Below, one piece after another: positions 8,653-16,958 of a DNA stretch of 64,000 nt. Made by a program: the position numbers and the translations under genes. The notes below the pieces were generated by a model. The model ran no database searches and was not told the DNA's origin. It was given only the letters and a program-made list of their open reading frames with translations. This stretch comes from Cyclobacteriaceae bacterium (GTDB lineage Bacteria; Bacteroidota; Bacteroidia; Cytophagales; Cyclobacteriaceae): contig JAEUUG010000018.1 in the NCBI GenBank assembly GCA_016787565.1, forward strand, positions 233,375 through 297,374. Reading direction: 5' to 3'. How positions within the stretch are numbered: the first letter of the stretch is position 1; the number at the start of each line of letters is the position of its first letter.

Positions 8653-9907
8653 AAAGTACATTTTTGTTTTTGCCTGCATCGTTTGTTCAGCAAAAGCATG
8701 GGGGCAAGCTGCACCTTCACCCTATTCAACATTTGGTATTGGTGAGCCTTATGGTAGTGGATTGGTGCACAATCAGGGCAATGGAGGAATGGGTGTCAGT
8801 CAGCCGCAGTACTGGTACCTGAACAATCAAAATCCTGCCCTGCTGGTGTACAACACATTAACTATTTTTGGAGCTGGAATACTCGCAGAAAGGAAAACAG
8901 TAAGCGGGGATACCACCAATGAAGAGTCTACAGGAGGTAATATGAATTATCTCGTCACTGCTTTTCCGGTTAAACCGGGTAAGTGGACTACCTCACTTGG
9001 ATTAATGCCCTATACTTCTGTAAACTATAGTTTTTCCTATGTGGCTGATGTTATTGGTAGCCCGGACAAAGTCAGTGTTGAAGAAGAAGGTAGCGGTGGC
9101 CCTACTCAGCTTTATTGGAGTAATGGCGTTCGGTTAAATGAAGACTTCGCGGTTGGGCTCAAAGCAAGCTATGTTTTTGGCGCTGTTGTAAACCGATACA
9201 AGGGAAGGTTAATCAATGTTGGTACACCCACCAACTATTATGCAGTGGTAGAAGACAAAACGTATATCAAAGATTTCACCTTTGGTCTGGGTGGATCGTT
9301 TAGTAAAGACTCTATCGGTAGAAAGAATTACACCCTGAGCATCGGTGCAGTTTATAATTTGAAAGCTGATCTGAAAACAAGGAGCAGCGTTCAGCTCTTT
9401 CGCGAAACCAGTTTAGGCGATAAAATCGAAGGAACATCACTGGATACGGTTAGGGGAAGCATTTCTGTTCCGCAGTCACTCGTTTTAGGTGCATCCTTTG
9501 CAAAAGGAACTTTTTGGTCAGTAGGAACTGAATTTTCCTACCAGGATTGGTCATCCTTTAAAAGCCTGAGTCAAGATGATGAAGGGTTGGGAAAAGCTTG
9601 GCGAATGGTGGTTGGCGGTGAGATTACACCCGACCCTGTTGCCGTAGAAAGTTACTTCAAAAGGATTACATACCGAACAGGTGTGAGTTATGAGCAATAT
9701 CCTTTTTTGACAAATGGCAAGGAGGTTAAGGATTTTGGCATTAATTTTGGCTTATCCCTTCCAGCGGGCCGTTCAAGCTTAGATTTGGCCGTTAAAGTAG
9801 GAAAGCGGGGAGATAAGAAAGTAAATGTTTTGGAGGAGAGCTACTTTAAAGTTTATTTCGGAATTACATTCAACGACCAGTGGTTTGTTAAAAGGAAGTT
9901 CGACTAG
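8639..9907 (+). CDS. Outer-membrane beta-barrel protein, function unknown
   Basis: The 422-residue protein has a clear signal peptide (MSTVKKYIFVFACIVCSAKAWGQ, cleavage near residue 23). The mature part begins APSPYSTFGIGEP, a start common to Bacteroidota outer-membrane proteins whose barrels resemble the FadL/PorV type. The body alternates short beta-like stretches with Gly/Ser/Asn turns (for example FAVGLKASYVFGAVVNRYKG), and the C-terminus YFKVYFGITFNDQWFVKRKFD is rich in aromatics, as in barrels. The start overlaps the end of coaX. The TPR protein and lptC that follow suggest a role in envelope assembly, but nothing in the sequence names a substrate. Confidence 0.8.
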   Translation: MSTVKKYIFVFACIVCSAKAWGQAAPSPYSTFGIGEPYGSGLVHNQGNGGMGVSQPQYWYLNNQNPALLVYNTLTIFGAGILAERKTVSGDTTNEESTGGNMNYLVTAFPVKPGKWTTSLGLMPYTSVNYSFSYVADVIGSPDKVSVEEEGSGGPTQLYWSNGVRLNEDFAVGLKASYVFGAVVNRYKGRLINVGTPTNYYAVVEDKTYIKDFTFGLGGSFSKDSIGRKNYTLSIGAVYNLKADLKTRSSVQLFRETSLGDKIEGTSLDTVRGSISVPQSLVLGASFAKGTFWSVGTEFSYQDWSSFKSLSQDDEGLGKAWRMVVGGEITPDPVAVESYFKRITYRTGVSYEQYPFLTNGKEVKDFGINFGLSLPAGRSSLDLAVKVGKRGDKKVNVLEESYFKVYFGITFNDQWFVKRKFD

Positions 9908-9919
9908 TAAAAGAAAAAA

Positions 9920-11272
9920 ATGAGTATGAAAAAAAAATTGTTACATGGGGCATTCTTTTTAGCCTTATTCCTGAGTGCCGGTTATTCTTCCTTCGCCCAA
10001 TGTAAGGAGTGGAAGTGGCCTGAAAATCCTGAAGAAAAAGCCAAGGCTGAAGAAAAAGTGACACTCTATACCGATGCGTATAAAGGCAAGCATTTCAAGC
10101 AAGCCCAGATTTCGTTGAACTGGCTTTTAAACAACACACCTAATCTCAACACCAGTATCTACATCAATGGTGCTGATATTTATGATCAACTGGCCAGCGC
10201 TGAAAAGGTTGAAGCGCGAAGAAAGGTATACATTGATTCGCTCATGATTATCTATGACCTGAGAGTAAAAAACTGTGGTGAAGAAGCCGCGGTAATCAAT
10301 AGAAAAGCCAATCACTTTGTTAAATATTATGTCAATGATGAAACAAAGATCGCAGAGGCACTTTCGTTGATGGATAAGGCCTATGAACTCAATGGAGTGA
10401 ATGTATTGGATGCTTCCATTATTGCCTACATGGCAGTAGTACGCCAGAATAAACTAAAGTTAAAAACACTCACCGATGATCAGGTTATTCAACGCTATGA
10501 TAAAATCATGGAGGTTATCGATGCCAAAATCAAGAAGGCACAAAGTGAAGGTAAACCGATTGATCGATACAAAAAGATGCAGGACGATGTGAACGCCATT
10601 CTGGTTACCATTGTAACAGTCGATTGCAAATTTGTAAAGACATACCTCGAGCCAAAGTTCAAACAAAACAATAACGACATTGCATTGGCAAAGAAAATAT
10701 TCTCCTTCATGCTGCAAGGTAAATGTATTGATGACCCGTTGTGGCTAGAGGCTGGTGAATCCATTCACCGTAATACGCCTGAAGGCGAACGCGATTGCGG
10801 TCTGGCTAAAACACTTGGCAAAGCTTACTTAGCAGCCGATAATACGTCAAAGGCAGAAGCATATTTTAAAGAAGCTCAAAGCATTTGCAAAGAAGCCTCT
10901 GATAAAGGTGAGAGCGTGTTGTACCTGGGAAGCATTGAAAACAAGAAGGGTGATAAACGTAGTGCCCGCGAACTTTATAAACAAGCCGCTTCATTTGGAG
11001 GAGAAACCGCAAAAGATGCCTACGAAAAAATTGGCGACTTGTACATGAACAGCTTTGAAGATTGTGCTGAAAAGAAAAGTCAGGCAGAAGACCGTATGGT
11101 GTATTTACTTGCCTACGATTACTATCAGAAAGCGGGAAGCAATAAAATGGCAATGGCCAAACGATCCTTCCCCTCAAAAGCCGAAATTTTCGAGCAAAAT
11201 ATAGAAGCGGGCTCAACCAAAGTTATAGGTTGCTGGATCAATGAATCAACTACCGTACGGACACGCGACTAA
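9920..11272 (+). CDS. Exported tetratricopeptide-repeat protein
   Basis: The 450-residue protein has a signal peptide (KKKLLHGAFFLALFLSAGYSSFAQ, cleavage after about residue 26). The rest is alpha-helical with TPR-like units, best seen at about residues 295-370 (GLAKTLGKAYLAADNTSKAEAYFKEA, then SVLYLGSIENKKGDKRSARELYKQAA and YEKIGDLYMNS). Several cysteines are present in the mature part. It starts 12 bp after the beta-barrel gene, so the pair probably works together in the periplasm or at the outer membrane. TPRs usually hold other proteins; the partner is not evident. A strong terminator follows. Confidence 0.8.
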   Translation: MSMKKKLLHGAFFLALFLSAGYSSFAQCKEWKWPENPEEKAKAEEKVTLYTDAYKGKHFKQAQISLNWLLNNTPNLNTSIYINGADIYDQLASAEKVEARRKVYIDSLMIIYDLRVKNCGEEAAVINRKANHFVKYYVNDETKIAEALSLMDKAYELNGVNVLDASIIAYMAVVRQNKLKLKTLTDDQVIQRYDKIMEVIDAKIKKAQSEGKPIDRYKKMQDDVNAILVTIVTVDCKFVKTYLEPKFKQNNNDIALAKKIFSFMLQGKCIDDPLWLEAGESIHRNTPEGERDCGLAKTLGKAYLAADNTSKAEAYFKEAQSICKEASDKGESVLYLGSIENKKGDKRSARELYKQAASFGGETAKDAYEKIGDLYMNSFEDCAEKKSQAEDRMVYLLAYDYYQKAGSNKMAMAKRSFPSKAEIFEQNIEAGSTKVIGCWINESTTVRTRD

Positions 11273-11290
11273 GCAAATCATAACCATACT

Positions 11291-11320
11291 AAAAGGCCAT
11301 AGCACCGACTATGGCCTTTT
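11291..11320 (+). terminator. Terminator after the TPR gene, touching the lptC start region
   Basis: Perfect 12-bp stem (AAAAGGCCATAG / CTATGGCCTTTT, 11291-11302 with 11309-11320) and six-base loop. The descending arm contains an ATG (11311) in frame with lptC, which argues that the true lptC start is the next ATG at 11326. Confidence 0.85.
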
Positions 11321-11325
11321 CATTT

Positions 11326-11844
11326 ATGCGAATACTTGTTTTCATTTTTAGCATTGTCACGCTCATGTCCTGTGGAAAAGCTGAACCGCAGGAACAGCTG
11401 GAATACACCGGGCCGCTCAGTGAAGCTGAAAAGGTTGAATTGTATTACAGTGAAAATGACAAGGTAAAAGTAAAAATGACTGCTGACGTCATGTATGAAT
11501 TCAAGAGCGGTGACCGCGAATTCCCGAAAGGAATTTACCTTGAATTCTACAACGAGTTCGGCAAATTGCAATCAACACTCCGTGCGAATGATGCCTATTT
11601 CTTTAAACAGGAAAACCAATGGCGGGGGCGCGGCAATGTGGAGGTGAAGAATGTCGAGAAAAATGAGCAACTCAATACGGAAGAACTCTTTTGGAAACCT
11701 GCTGAAGAAAAAATTTTCACCGATAAGTTTGTTACGATTCGCCAAAAAGGCGATGTTATCTATGGCACCGGCCTGACAGCCAAGCAAGACCTTTCCGACT
11801 ACGAAATTCAAAAGGTGGAGGGCGAAATTGAAGTAGAGGAATAG
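11326..11844 (+). CDS. lptC: LPS export protein LptC (lipoprotein form)
   Basis: LptC takes lipopolysaccharide from the LptBFG transporter and hands it to the periplasmic LptA bridge. The 172-residue protein starts MRILVFIFSIVTLMSCGK, with a lipobox (LMSC, Cys16), whereas E. coli LptC is held by a transmembrane helix. The body matches the LptC/OstA beta-jellyroll, including ADVMYEFKSGDREFPKGIYLEFYN, ANDAYFFKQENQWRGRGNVEVKN and the region around GDVIYGTGLTAKQDLSDYEI. I chose 11326 over 11311 because 11311 lies within the preceding terminator stem and would put extra residues before the lipoprotein signal. lptB/F/G are not in the window. Confidence 0.85.
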   Translation: MRILVFIFSIVTLMSCGKAEPQEQLEYTGPLSEAEKVELYYSENDKVKVKMTADVMYEFKSGDREFPKGIYLEFYNEFGKLQSTLRANDAYFFKQENQWRGRGNVEVKNVEKNEQLNTEELFWKPAEEKIFTDKFVTIRQKGDVIYGTGLTAKQDLSDYEIQKVEGEIEVEE

Positions 11845-11871
11845 GTTTTTCCGACAGGCACTTAAATTCTG

Positions 11872-11879
11872 TACTTTTG
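11872..11879 (+). promoter_or_regulatory. -7-like box directly before the 51-residue ORF
   Basis: TACTTTTG matches TAnnTTTG exactly and ends three bases before the ATG at 11883. If used, the message would start at or within the small gene's first codon, giving a leaderless small ORF or a long leader for the CorC/HlyC gene behind it. Confidence 0.45.
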
Positions 11880-11882
11880 TTC

Positions 11883-12038
11883 ATGCGATTGCCCGATATC
11901 ATCATTCTTTCTTTGGCTGTGGGTTTTCTCATTATCGGTATTCACCAGGCCATGACCCTTGGATTTGGTAGTGCGTACTGGGCGCTCATGCTCACCATGA
12001 TTCTGTTTTTTGTTTTTCAATTTCGTAAGCGTAAGTAA
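11883..12038 (+). CDS. Small membrane protein, 51 residues, unknown function
   Basis: An ATG frame of 51 codons fills the gap between lptC and the next CorC/HlyC gene and ends four bases before that gene's ATG. The product has two hydrophobic segments, LPDIIILSLAVGFLIIGIHQ and AYWALMLTMILFFVFQF, and ends in the basic FRKRK, so a two-helix hairpin with a cytosolic C-terminus is likely. Coding is supported by the tight fit between neighbours, the well-formed membrane topology and a -7 box just upstream. I do not recognise the family. It may assist the CorC/HlyC protein or the Lpt system; that is inference from position. Confidence 0.7.
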   Translation: MRLPDIIILSLAVGFLIIGIHQAMTLGFGSAYWALMLTMILFFVFQFRKRK

Positions 12039-12042
12039 GATC

Positions 12043-13326
12043 ATGAGTCAGGAATTTCTCCCCGGTATCGTTGTCGCGCTTATCTTCTCCCAATTTTTTT
12101 CCGGAATAGAAGTTGCTTTCCTGGCAGCCAACAAATTACAACTTGAACTGCAGGAAAAGCAGGGTATTCTTTCCGGTAAAATCATGTCTTATTTTACCCA
12201 CAAACTATTCTGGTTTGTAGGCACCACACGCATAGGCAATGTTCTTTCGATCGCAGCTTTTTCACTCTTGATGACCTTTTGGCTGACACCGTTTTTTTCC
12301 CAACAATTACCTGGTATCTTGAACGCTAAAGTTGTTATCATCATCCTGGTAACACTAATCTCCACAGCTATTATTCTGATTTTGTCCGAACTCCTTGCCA
12401 AAAGTTTATTTATTGCCAATCCTAATCGGATGGTTTCGGTGTTGGCTATTCCCTTTGCAGTGGTTTATCTTCTTTTATTCCCGGTAGTATACAGCATAAT
12501 TACCGTAGTGAAATATTTTACGCTTTACATTGCACGGGTAAAATATGAAGAAGAAAAAACCGCGTTTCGCTTAACCGGCCTCACCCATCTGGCTATTCAG
12601 GAAACTACTAACCCTGTCAAAGAAGAAATTGAGGTAGACAAACGAATATTCAACAATGCTCTCGAATTCAAATCCGTCCGCATCCGCGAATGCATGATAC
12701 CCCGAACTGAAATCGTTGCTGTGGAACTTGAAGATGGTATTGAAAAATTACGCGAAGCTTTTGTTGAAAGTGGTCATTCCAAAATCCTGGTGTATCGAAA
12801 TTCCATTGACGATGTAATCGGATATTGTCATTCCTCCGCGCTCTTCAAACGACCTTCATCTATTGAATCCATCCTTACACCGATCATAACCGTACCCGAA
12901 ACCACGCTGGCCAATGAACTAATGGTTCAGTTCACCAACGGGCAAAAAAGCCTGGCTGTTGTAGTGGACGAATTTGGTGGAACCTCCGGTATTGTGAGCA
13001 TGGAGGATGTGATTGAAGAGATTTTCGGTGAGATTGAAGATGAGCATGATGAAGACGACCTGATCGAACAGAAGCTCGACAATCAAACCTATTTACTAAG
13101 CGCCCGTCTTGAAATTGACTACCTTAACGATACCTATGGATGGAATCTCCCCATTGGGGATTATGAAACCCTTGGGGGATTGATTCTATCCTATACCGAA
13201 GACTTCCCTAAACCCAATGAATCTGTCAGTATCCCACCTTTTACCTTCACCATTCAAACCACAGAAGACAATCGTATCGGCACTGTAAAAATGGCCATTG
13301 CCAACATCGAAAAAACCGAAGAATAA
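12043..13326 (+). CDS. Second CNNM/CorC-type CBS-domain membrane protein
   Basis: This 427-residue paralogue of the protein at 3973-5265 has a DUF21 membrane domain (about 1-175; FSGIEVAFLAANKLQLELQ, ILSELLAKSLFIANP), a CBS pair (about 195-320; IRECMIPRTEIVAVE, GHSKILVYRNSIDDVIGY, AVVVDEFGGTSGIVSMEDV) and a C-terminal CorC/HlyC domain (to about 420). The frame stays open 33 bases upstream to a TTG, but the ATG at 12043 is preferred because it directly follows the small ORF and gives the family-like start. Family roles are divalent-metal efflux or regulation. Bacteroidota also have GldE proteins of this family in gliding; gldD and ssb, its usual neighbours, are absent here. Confidence 0.9.
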   Translation: MSQEFLPGIVVALIFSQFFSGIEVAFLAANKLQLELQEKQGILSGKIMSYFTHKLFWFVGTTRIGNVLSIAAFSLLMTFWLTPFFSQQLPGILNAKVVIIILVTLISTAIILILSELLAKSLFIANPNRMVSVLAIPFAVVYLLLFPVVYSIITVVKYFTLYIARVKYEEEKTAFRLTGLTHLAIQETTNPVKEEIEVDKRIFNNALEFKSVRIRECMIPRTEIVAVELEDGIEKLREAFVESGHSKILVYRNSIDDVIGYCHSSALFKRPSSIESILTPIITVPETTLANELMVQFTNGQKSLAVVVDEFGGTSGIVSMEDVIEEIFGEIEDEHDEDDLIEQKLDNQTYLLSARLEIDYLNDTYGWNLPIGDYETLGGLILSYTEDFPKPNESVSIPPFTFTIQTTEDNRIGTVKMAIANIEKTEE

Positions 13327-13411
13327 CCCACCTAAAGCCCTGAGAGACAGAAATTTTAACCCCAACCACCTGATTTTTTGGAGCCGGGTTTTTCTTATAC
13401 AGATATCGGGT

Positions 13412-13419
13412 TAAATTTG
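13412..13419 (+). promoter_or_regulatory. -7 promoter box of ppiD
   Basis: TAAATTTG, exact match to TAnnTTTG, 21 bp before the ATG at 13441. It lies inside the longer open frame that begins at 13378 and so supports the later start. Confidence 0.65.
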
Positions 13420-13440
13420 CGGCTCTTTAAAATTTACACT

Positions 13441-15549
13441 ATGGCATTGATAGGAAGTTTGCGCAACAAAATGGGCACCTGGGTGGTGGTTTTTGTGTTT
13501 GTTGCGATTGCAGCATTTATACTTGGCGATTTGCTCAGCGGGCAGTCTGCTATCTTTAATTTGAACAGTAACGATGTTGGCGAAATTGGCGGACACACCG
13601 TTTCGTTGGAGGAGTTTCAAAACGCAGTAAAAGAGCGTGAAGCCAACTATATTCTAAACTTTAACCGTGAGCCTGGTGAGCGCGAAATGACTACGCTTCG
13701 CCAGCAAGCCTGGGAGTTGCTTATCCTGAAATATGCTATTGAACCTCAATACCAGAAAGTAGGCCTGGAAGTTACATCCGATGAGATTTGGGATATGATC
13801 CAGGGTAAAAATGTTGACGAGAATGTTAAGATGGCCTTTACGAATCAACAAACTGGTCTGTTTGAACGTGATCGTGTTGTTCAATATCTGAATCAGGTAA
13901 AAACGATGCCTGAAAATTCTGAACCGCGGGTTCGGTGGGAATTGTTTCAACGCGATTTACTACCCGGGCGCAAGAGGATTAAATTTGAAAACCTGCTGGT
14001 TAAAACAAACTATACAACAACCGCAGAAGCAGAACGCGAGTACCATTTACAATCGGATGTGGCCGAAGTGAAATTTTTATATGTGCCCTTCTACGCTATG
14101 AGCGATTCATCCTCAAAGGTGACGGACTCTGATCTGAAAGATTATTACAACAAAAACAAAGAGAAATACAAGACCGAAGAAACCAGGAGCCTCAGCTACA
14201 TCGGAATTCCGGTGATCCCCTCAGCGCAAGACACGCTGGACATCCGTAAGGAGTTAGAGCGGGTGGTGGCTGACTTTGCTACATCGGATGACGATTCACT
14301 TTACGCAGCCGGAGTTACTGAAGGACAAACTCCATATGCCCGGTACACCATTGGTTCGTTGCCAGGCTTTATTCGTATCGATCAACTTGTACAAGGAAAA
14401 GTAATCGGTCCGTTCATTGACGGAAATACGTTCAAGGTTGTAAAGGTTTCGAAAGTATTTCAGGACACGGTATACAACGCCAAGGCAAGTCACATTCTGA
14501 TTAAGTGGACAGACACTTCGGATGCCTCTAAAAAAGAAGCCAAAGAAAAGGCCAGAAAAATACTGAATGAAATTAAAGGAGGTGCTGACTTTGGTTTGAA
14601 AGCACGCGAGCACGGCACAGATGGTACAGCATCGCGTGGTGGCGATCTGGGATGGTTCAGCAGCGGGCAAATGGTAAAGCCCTTTGAATCTGCCGTATTT
14701 GGCGCAACCCGCACTGGAGTTTTAAACGATGTTGTTGAGACAGATTTTGGTTATCACATCATTGATGTTACCGAACTTAAAAACAATACAGCATACGAAC
14801 TTGCCATTGTAGAAAACGCTATCACGCCAAGTGATGCTACTACAAACGAAGCTTATAGAAAAGCAGAAATGTTTGCCGCAGATATTTCCGGATTTGAAGA
14901 TTTTAAAGAAAGAGCCAAGAAGGAGCAGTACAATGTGCTGGATGCCAAAAACATTGGCAGTAGCGACAGAAGAATCGGAACGTTGGGCGAAGCACGCGAG
15001 ATTGTGAAATGGCTGTTCAACGAAGCTTCAAAAGGTAAAGTATCCACGATCTTTGATCTTCAGGATATTTACGTAGTGGCTATCATGACTGATGGCCTAG
15101 AGAAAGGCTATAAACCTTTTGATCTTGTGAAAGACGAAATCATGCCACTGGTTCGCAATCAGGTTAAAGGAAAAGCCATCATCCAAAAATTAGGTGAATC
15201 AAAAGGCACATTAGAAGAAATGGCTATCGCCTTTGGTACGGATGCCAATATTTATAGCAGCAGCGACCTGAAACTAAGCAGCAATACACTACCAACTGCG
15301 GGCTTTGATCCACAAGCAGTGGGCATTGCCTTCTCTCTGGAGGATGGAAAACGCTCAAAACCTTTTGTAGGTGAAAACGGAGTTATTGTTATGGAACTCC
15401 AGAACAAAACCATTGCTCCGGCAGTGGCCGATTATACCGCTTACAAGACCCAACTTGAACAAGGTGCGCAAAGCCGAAGCAGCTTTAGCATTGCAGAAGC
15501 AATAAAAGATAATTCAGGAATAGAGAATCTACTCTATAAGTTCTATTAG
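13441..15549 (+). CDS. ppiD: Peptidyl-prolyl isomerase PpiD/SurA-type periplasmic chaperone
   Basis: The 702-residue protein is anchored by one N-terminal helix (WVVVFVFVAIAAFILGDLLSG, about residues 14-34) with the bulk in the periplasm, as in PpiD. A SurA-N-like region (GEIGGHTVSLEEFQNAVKERE) follows. One clear parvulin domain spans about residues 346-443 (SHILIKW, GADFGLKAREHGTDG, GGDLGWFSSGQMVKPFE, TDFGYHIIDV). A longer C-terminal part resembles a second, degenerate unit. It should help fold outer-membrane and periplasmic proteins leaving the Sec channel, which fits the envelope genes upstream. Start: the frame opens 63 bases earlier at 13378, but that segment contains the -7 box, so 13441 is preferred. 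Confidence 0.92.
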   Translation: MALIGSLRNKMGTWVVVFVFVAIAAFILGDLLSGQSAIFNLNSNDVGEIGGHTVSLEEFQNAVKEREANYILNFNREPGEREMTTLRQQAWELLILKYAIEPQYQKVGLEVTSDEIWDMIQGKNVDENVKMAFTNQQTGLFERDRVVQYLNQVKTMPENSEPRVRWELFQRDLLPGRKRIKFENLLVKTNYTTTAEAEREYHLQSDVAEVKFLYVPFYAMSDSSSKVTDSDLKDYYNKNKEKYKTEETRSLSYIGIPVIPSAQDTLDIRKELERVVADFATSDDDSLYAAGVTEGQTPYARYTIGSLPGFIRIDQLVQGKVIGPFIDGNTFKVVKVSKVFQDTVYNAKASHILIKWTDTSDASKKEAKEKARKILNEIKGGADFGLKAREHGTDGTASRGGDLGWFSSGQMVKPFESAVFGATRTGVLNDVVETDFGYHIIDVTELKNNTAYELAIVENAITPSDATTNEAYRKAEMFAADISGFEDFKERAKKEQYNVLDAKNIGSSDRRIGTLGEAREIVKWLFNEASKGKVSTIFDLQDIYVVAIMTDGLEKGYKPFDLVKDEIMPLVRNQVKGKAIIQKLGESKGTLEEMAIAFGTDANIYSSSDLKLSSNTLPTAGFDPQAVGIAFSLEDGKRSKPFVGENGVIVMELQNKTIAPAVADYTAYKTQLEQGAQSRSSFSIAEAIKDNSGIENLLYKFY

Positions 15550-15571
15550 TCAATATCAACATTAATTAAGT

Positions 15572-15597
15572 ACGCCCCGGCTTGTTCGGGGCGTTTC
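15572..15597 (+). terminator. Terminator after ppiD
   Basis: Eight-base-pair stem ACGCCCCG/CGGGGCGT (15572-15579 with 15587-15594), seven-base loop, short T run (TTTCC). It is weaker than the others because the T tract is short. Confidence 0.65.
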
Positions 15598-15607
15598 CAT
15601 TTGTACC

Positions 15608-15871
15608 ATGAACGAAGAATGGTTCATTTCCTTTCAGGAGAAACTCGATGAACATCATCAATGGCCTTCATTGTATGTATTCAAGTTTATTGTCCCAACA
15701 GGAAAAGAAGATGCTGTTAAGAAATTGTTCCCGCTGAACGCTACCACAGAACGGTTATCCAAACAGGGAAATTATATTAGCATTACCGCACAAGTAATGA
15801 TGACCTCCAGCAATTCCGTGATTGATGTTTACCGAAAGGCTTCGCGCATTGAAGGATTAATTGCCCTTTGA
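15608..15871 (+). CDS. DUF493 family protein (YbeD-like)
   Basis: This 87-residue cytosolic protein matches the DUF493/YbeD family, small ACT-like alpha/beta folds without a settled role. Typical segments are WPSLYVFKFIVPTGKEDAVKKLF near the start, the run RLSKQGNYISITAQVMMTSSNSVIDVYRKAS and the C-terminal IEGLIAL. In E. coli ybeD lies beside lipB and is suspected of a regulatory job, but lipoate genes are not next to it here. A near -7 sequence (TCCATTTG, 15596-15603) sits four bases before the ATG. The pterin dehydratase and rsmI genes follow on the same strand. Confidence 0.85.
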   Translation: MNEEWFISFQEKLDEHHQWPSLYVFKFIVPTGKEDAVKKLFPLNATTERLSKQGNYISITAQVMMTSSNSVIDVYRKASRIEGLIAL

Positions 15872-15935
15872 TTCTGGTGTGTTATTGGGTTAACTTGGTA
15901 AACATTTCCAGATTCACAACATTAACCCTGCTATT

Positions 15936-16169
15936 ATGCCGTGGACCGAAGCAAATAATAAGCTTACCAGAACTTTCAAGTTTAACGATTTCATCGAAGC
16001 CTTCGCATTCATGACGAAGGTGGCATTCATCGCAGAAAAAATGAATCATCATCCGACATGGACAAATACGTGGAATACAGTAATCATTGAACTCAGCACC
16101 CATGATGACGGGAATATCGTAACCGATCGCGACCACAAACTTGCTGAGGCCATTGACAAACTGGTGTAG
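15936..16169 (+). CDS. Pterin-4a-carbinolamine dehydratase
   Basis: The enzyme dehydrates 4a-hydroxytetrahydrobiopterin formed by aromatic amino-acid hydroxylases. The 77-residue length is short but complete for the bacterial PCD/DCoH family. The catalytic block is present: EKMNHHPTW (the His-His pair) followed by STHD and VTDRDHKLAEAID, which supplies the third active-site histidine. No aromatic hydroxylase or pterin gene is near, so the physiological partner is unknown; in bacteria without the hydroxylase, relatives are proposed to act in molybdopterin or folate metabolism. The gene ends three bases before rsmI, so co-transcription is very likely. Confidence 0.9.
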   Translation: MPWTEANNKLTRTFKFNDFIEAFAFMTKVAFIAEKMNHHPTWTNTWNTVIIELSTHDDGNIVTDRDHKLAEAIDKLV

Positions 16170-16172
16170 TCC

Positions 16173-16859
16173 ATGAGTACGCGTAAAACCTCACTCTACC
16201 TGGTCCCTACACCAATCGGCAACTTAGGTGATATTACATTACGGGCATTAGAAACATTGAAACAGGTTGATTTGATTCTGGCAGAAGACACGCGCACGTC
16301 AGGATTTTTGCTCAAGCATTACGCCATTGCTAAACCCCTTCAGAGCTTTCATACATTTAATGAACATAAAATGGTGAATACCCTCATCCAACGATTGGAG
16401 AAAGGGGAAACCATGGCCCTTGTTACCGATGCAGGTACTCCCGGTATTTCAGACCCCGGTTTTTTAATTACGCGCGCTTGCCTGCAAGCCGGACTTGCAA
16501 TTGAATGCTTACCCGGAGCAACTGCCTTTGTTCCAGCTCTGGTAAAATCCGGGCTCCCATCCGATCGTTTTGTTTTCGAAGGCTTTTTGCCCCACAAAAA
16601 GGGAAGGCAAACGGTATTGAAAAAACTGGCTGAAGAAGAGCGTACCATGATATTCTATGAATCTCCCTACCGGTTAGTCAAAACATTAGAACAGTTCAGT
16701 GAATATTTTGGCGCTAATCGAAGCGCCTCTGTATCGCGTGAGTTGACCAAATTATTTGAAGAAACCGTGAATGGTTCATTGGCAGAAATCCTGCTCCATT
16801 TTAGTGCAAAAGATGTAAAAGGCGAAATTGTGATTGTCGTAGCCGGTAAGTCCGAATAG
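16173..16859 (+). CDS. rsmI: 16S rRNA (cytidine-1402-2'-O)-methyltransferase
   Basis: RsmI 2'-O-methylates C1402 in the ribosomal decoding centre using SAM. The 228-residue protein carries the tetrapyrrole-methylase fold markers LYLVPTPIGNLGDITLRAL, AEDTRTSGFLL, VTDAGTPGISDPGFLI, ALVKSGLPSDRFVFEGFLP and SRELTKLFEE. It is somewhat shorter than the E. coli enzyme (286), lacking the C-terminal extension, which is common in the family. It starts three bases after the pterin dehydratase stop. Confidence 0.96.
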   Translation: MSTRKTSLYLVPTPIGNLGDITLRALETLKQVDLILAEDTRTSGFLLKHYAIAKPLQSFHTFNEHKMVNTLIQRLEKGETMALVTDAGTPGISDPGFLITRACLQAGLAIECLPGATAFVPALVKSGLPSDRFVFEGFLPHKKGRQTVLKKLAEEERTMIFYESPYRLVKTLEQFSEYFGANRSASVSRELTKLFEETVNGSLAEILLHFSAKDVKGEIVIVVAGKSE

Positions 16860-16958
16860 TATTACGTAATGACACTTTAATGGTTAATTAATACTCCGGG
16901 AGGCTGTCAGTTTTAGCCATTGATGATTATCTTCACTTTTCAAAAAAAACTGTAGGGG

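Noticed and set aside
16859..16958. Possible small RNA or riboswitch before the inositol-phosphatase gene
   Set aside because: The 99-bp gap has no stable hairpin or recognisable motif.
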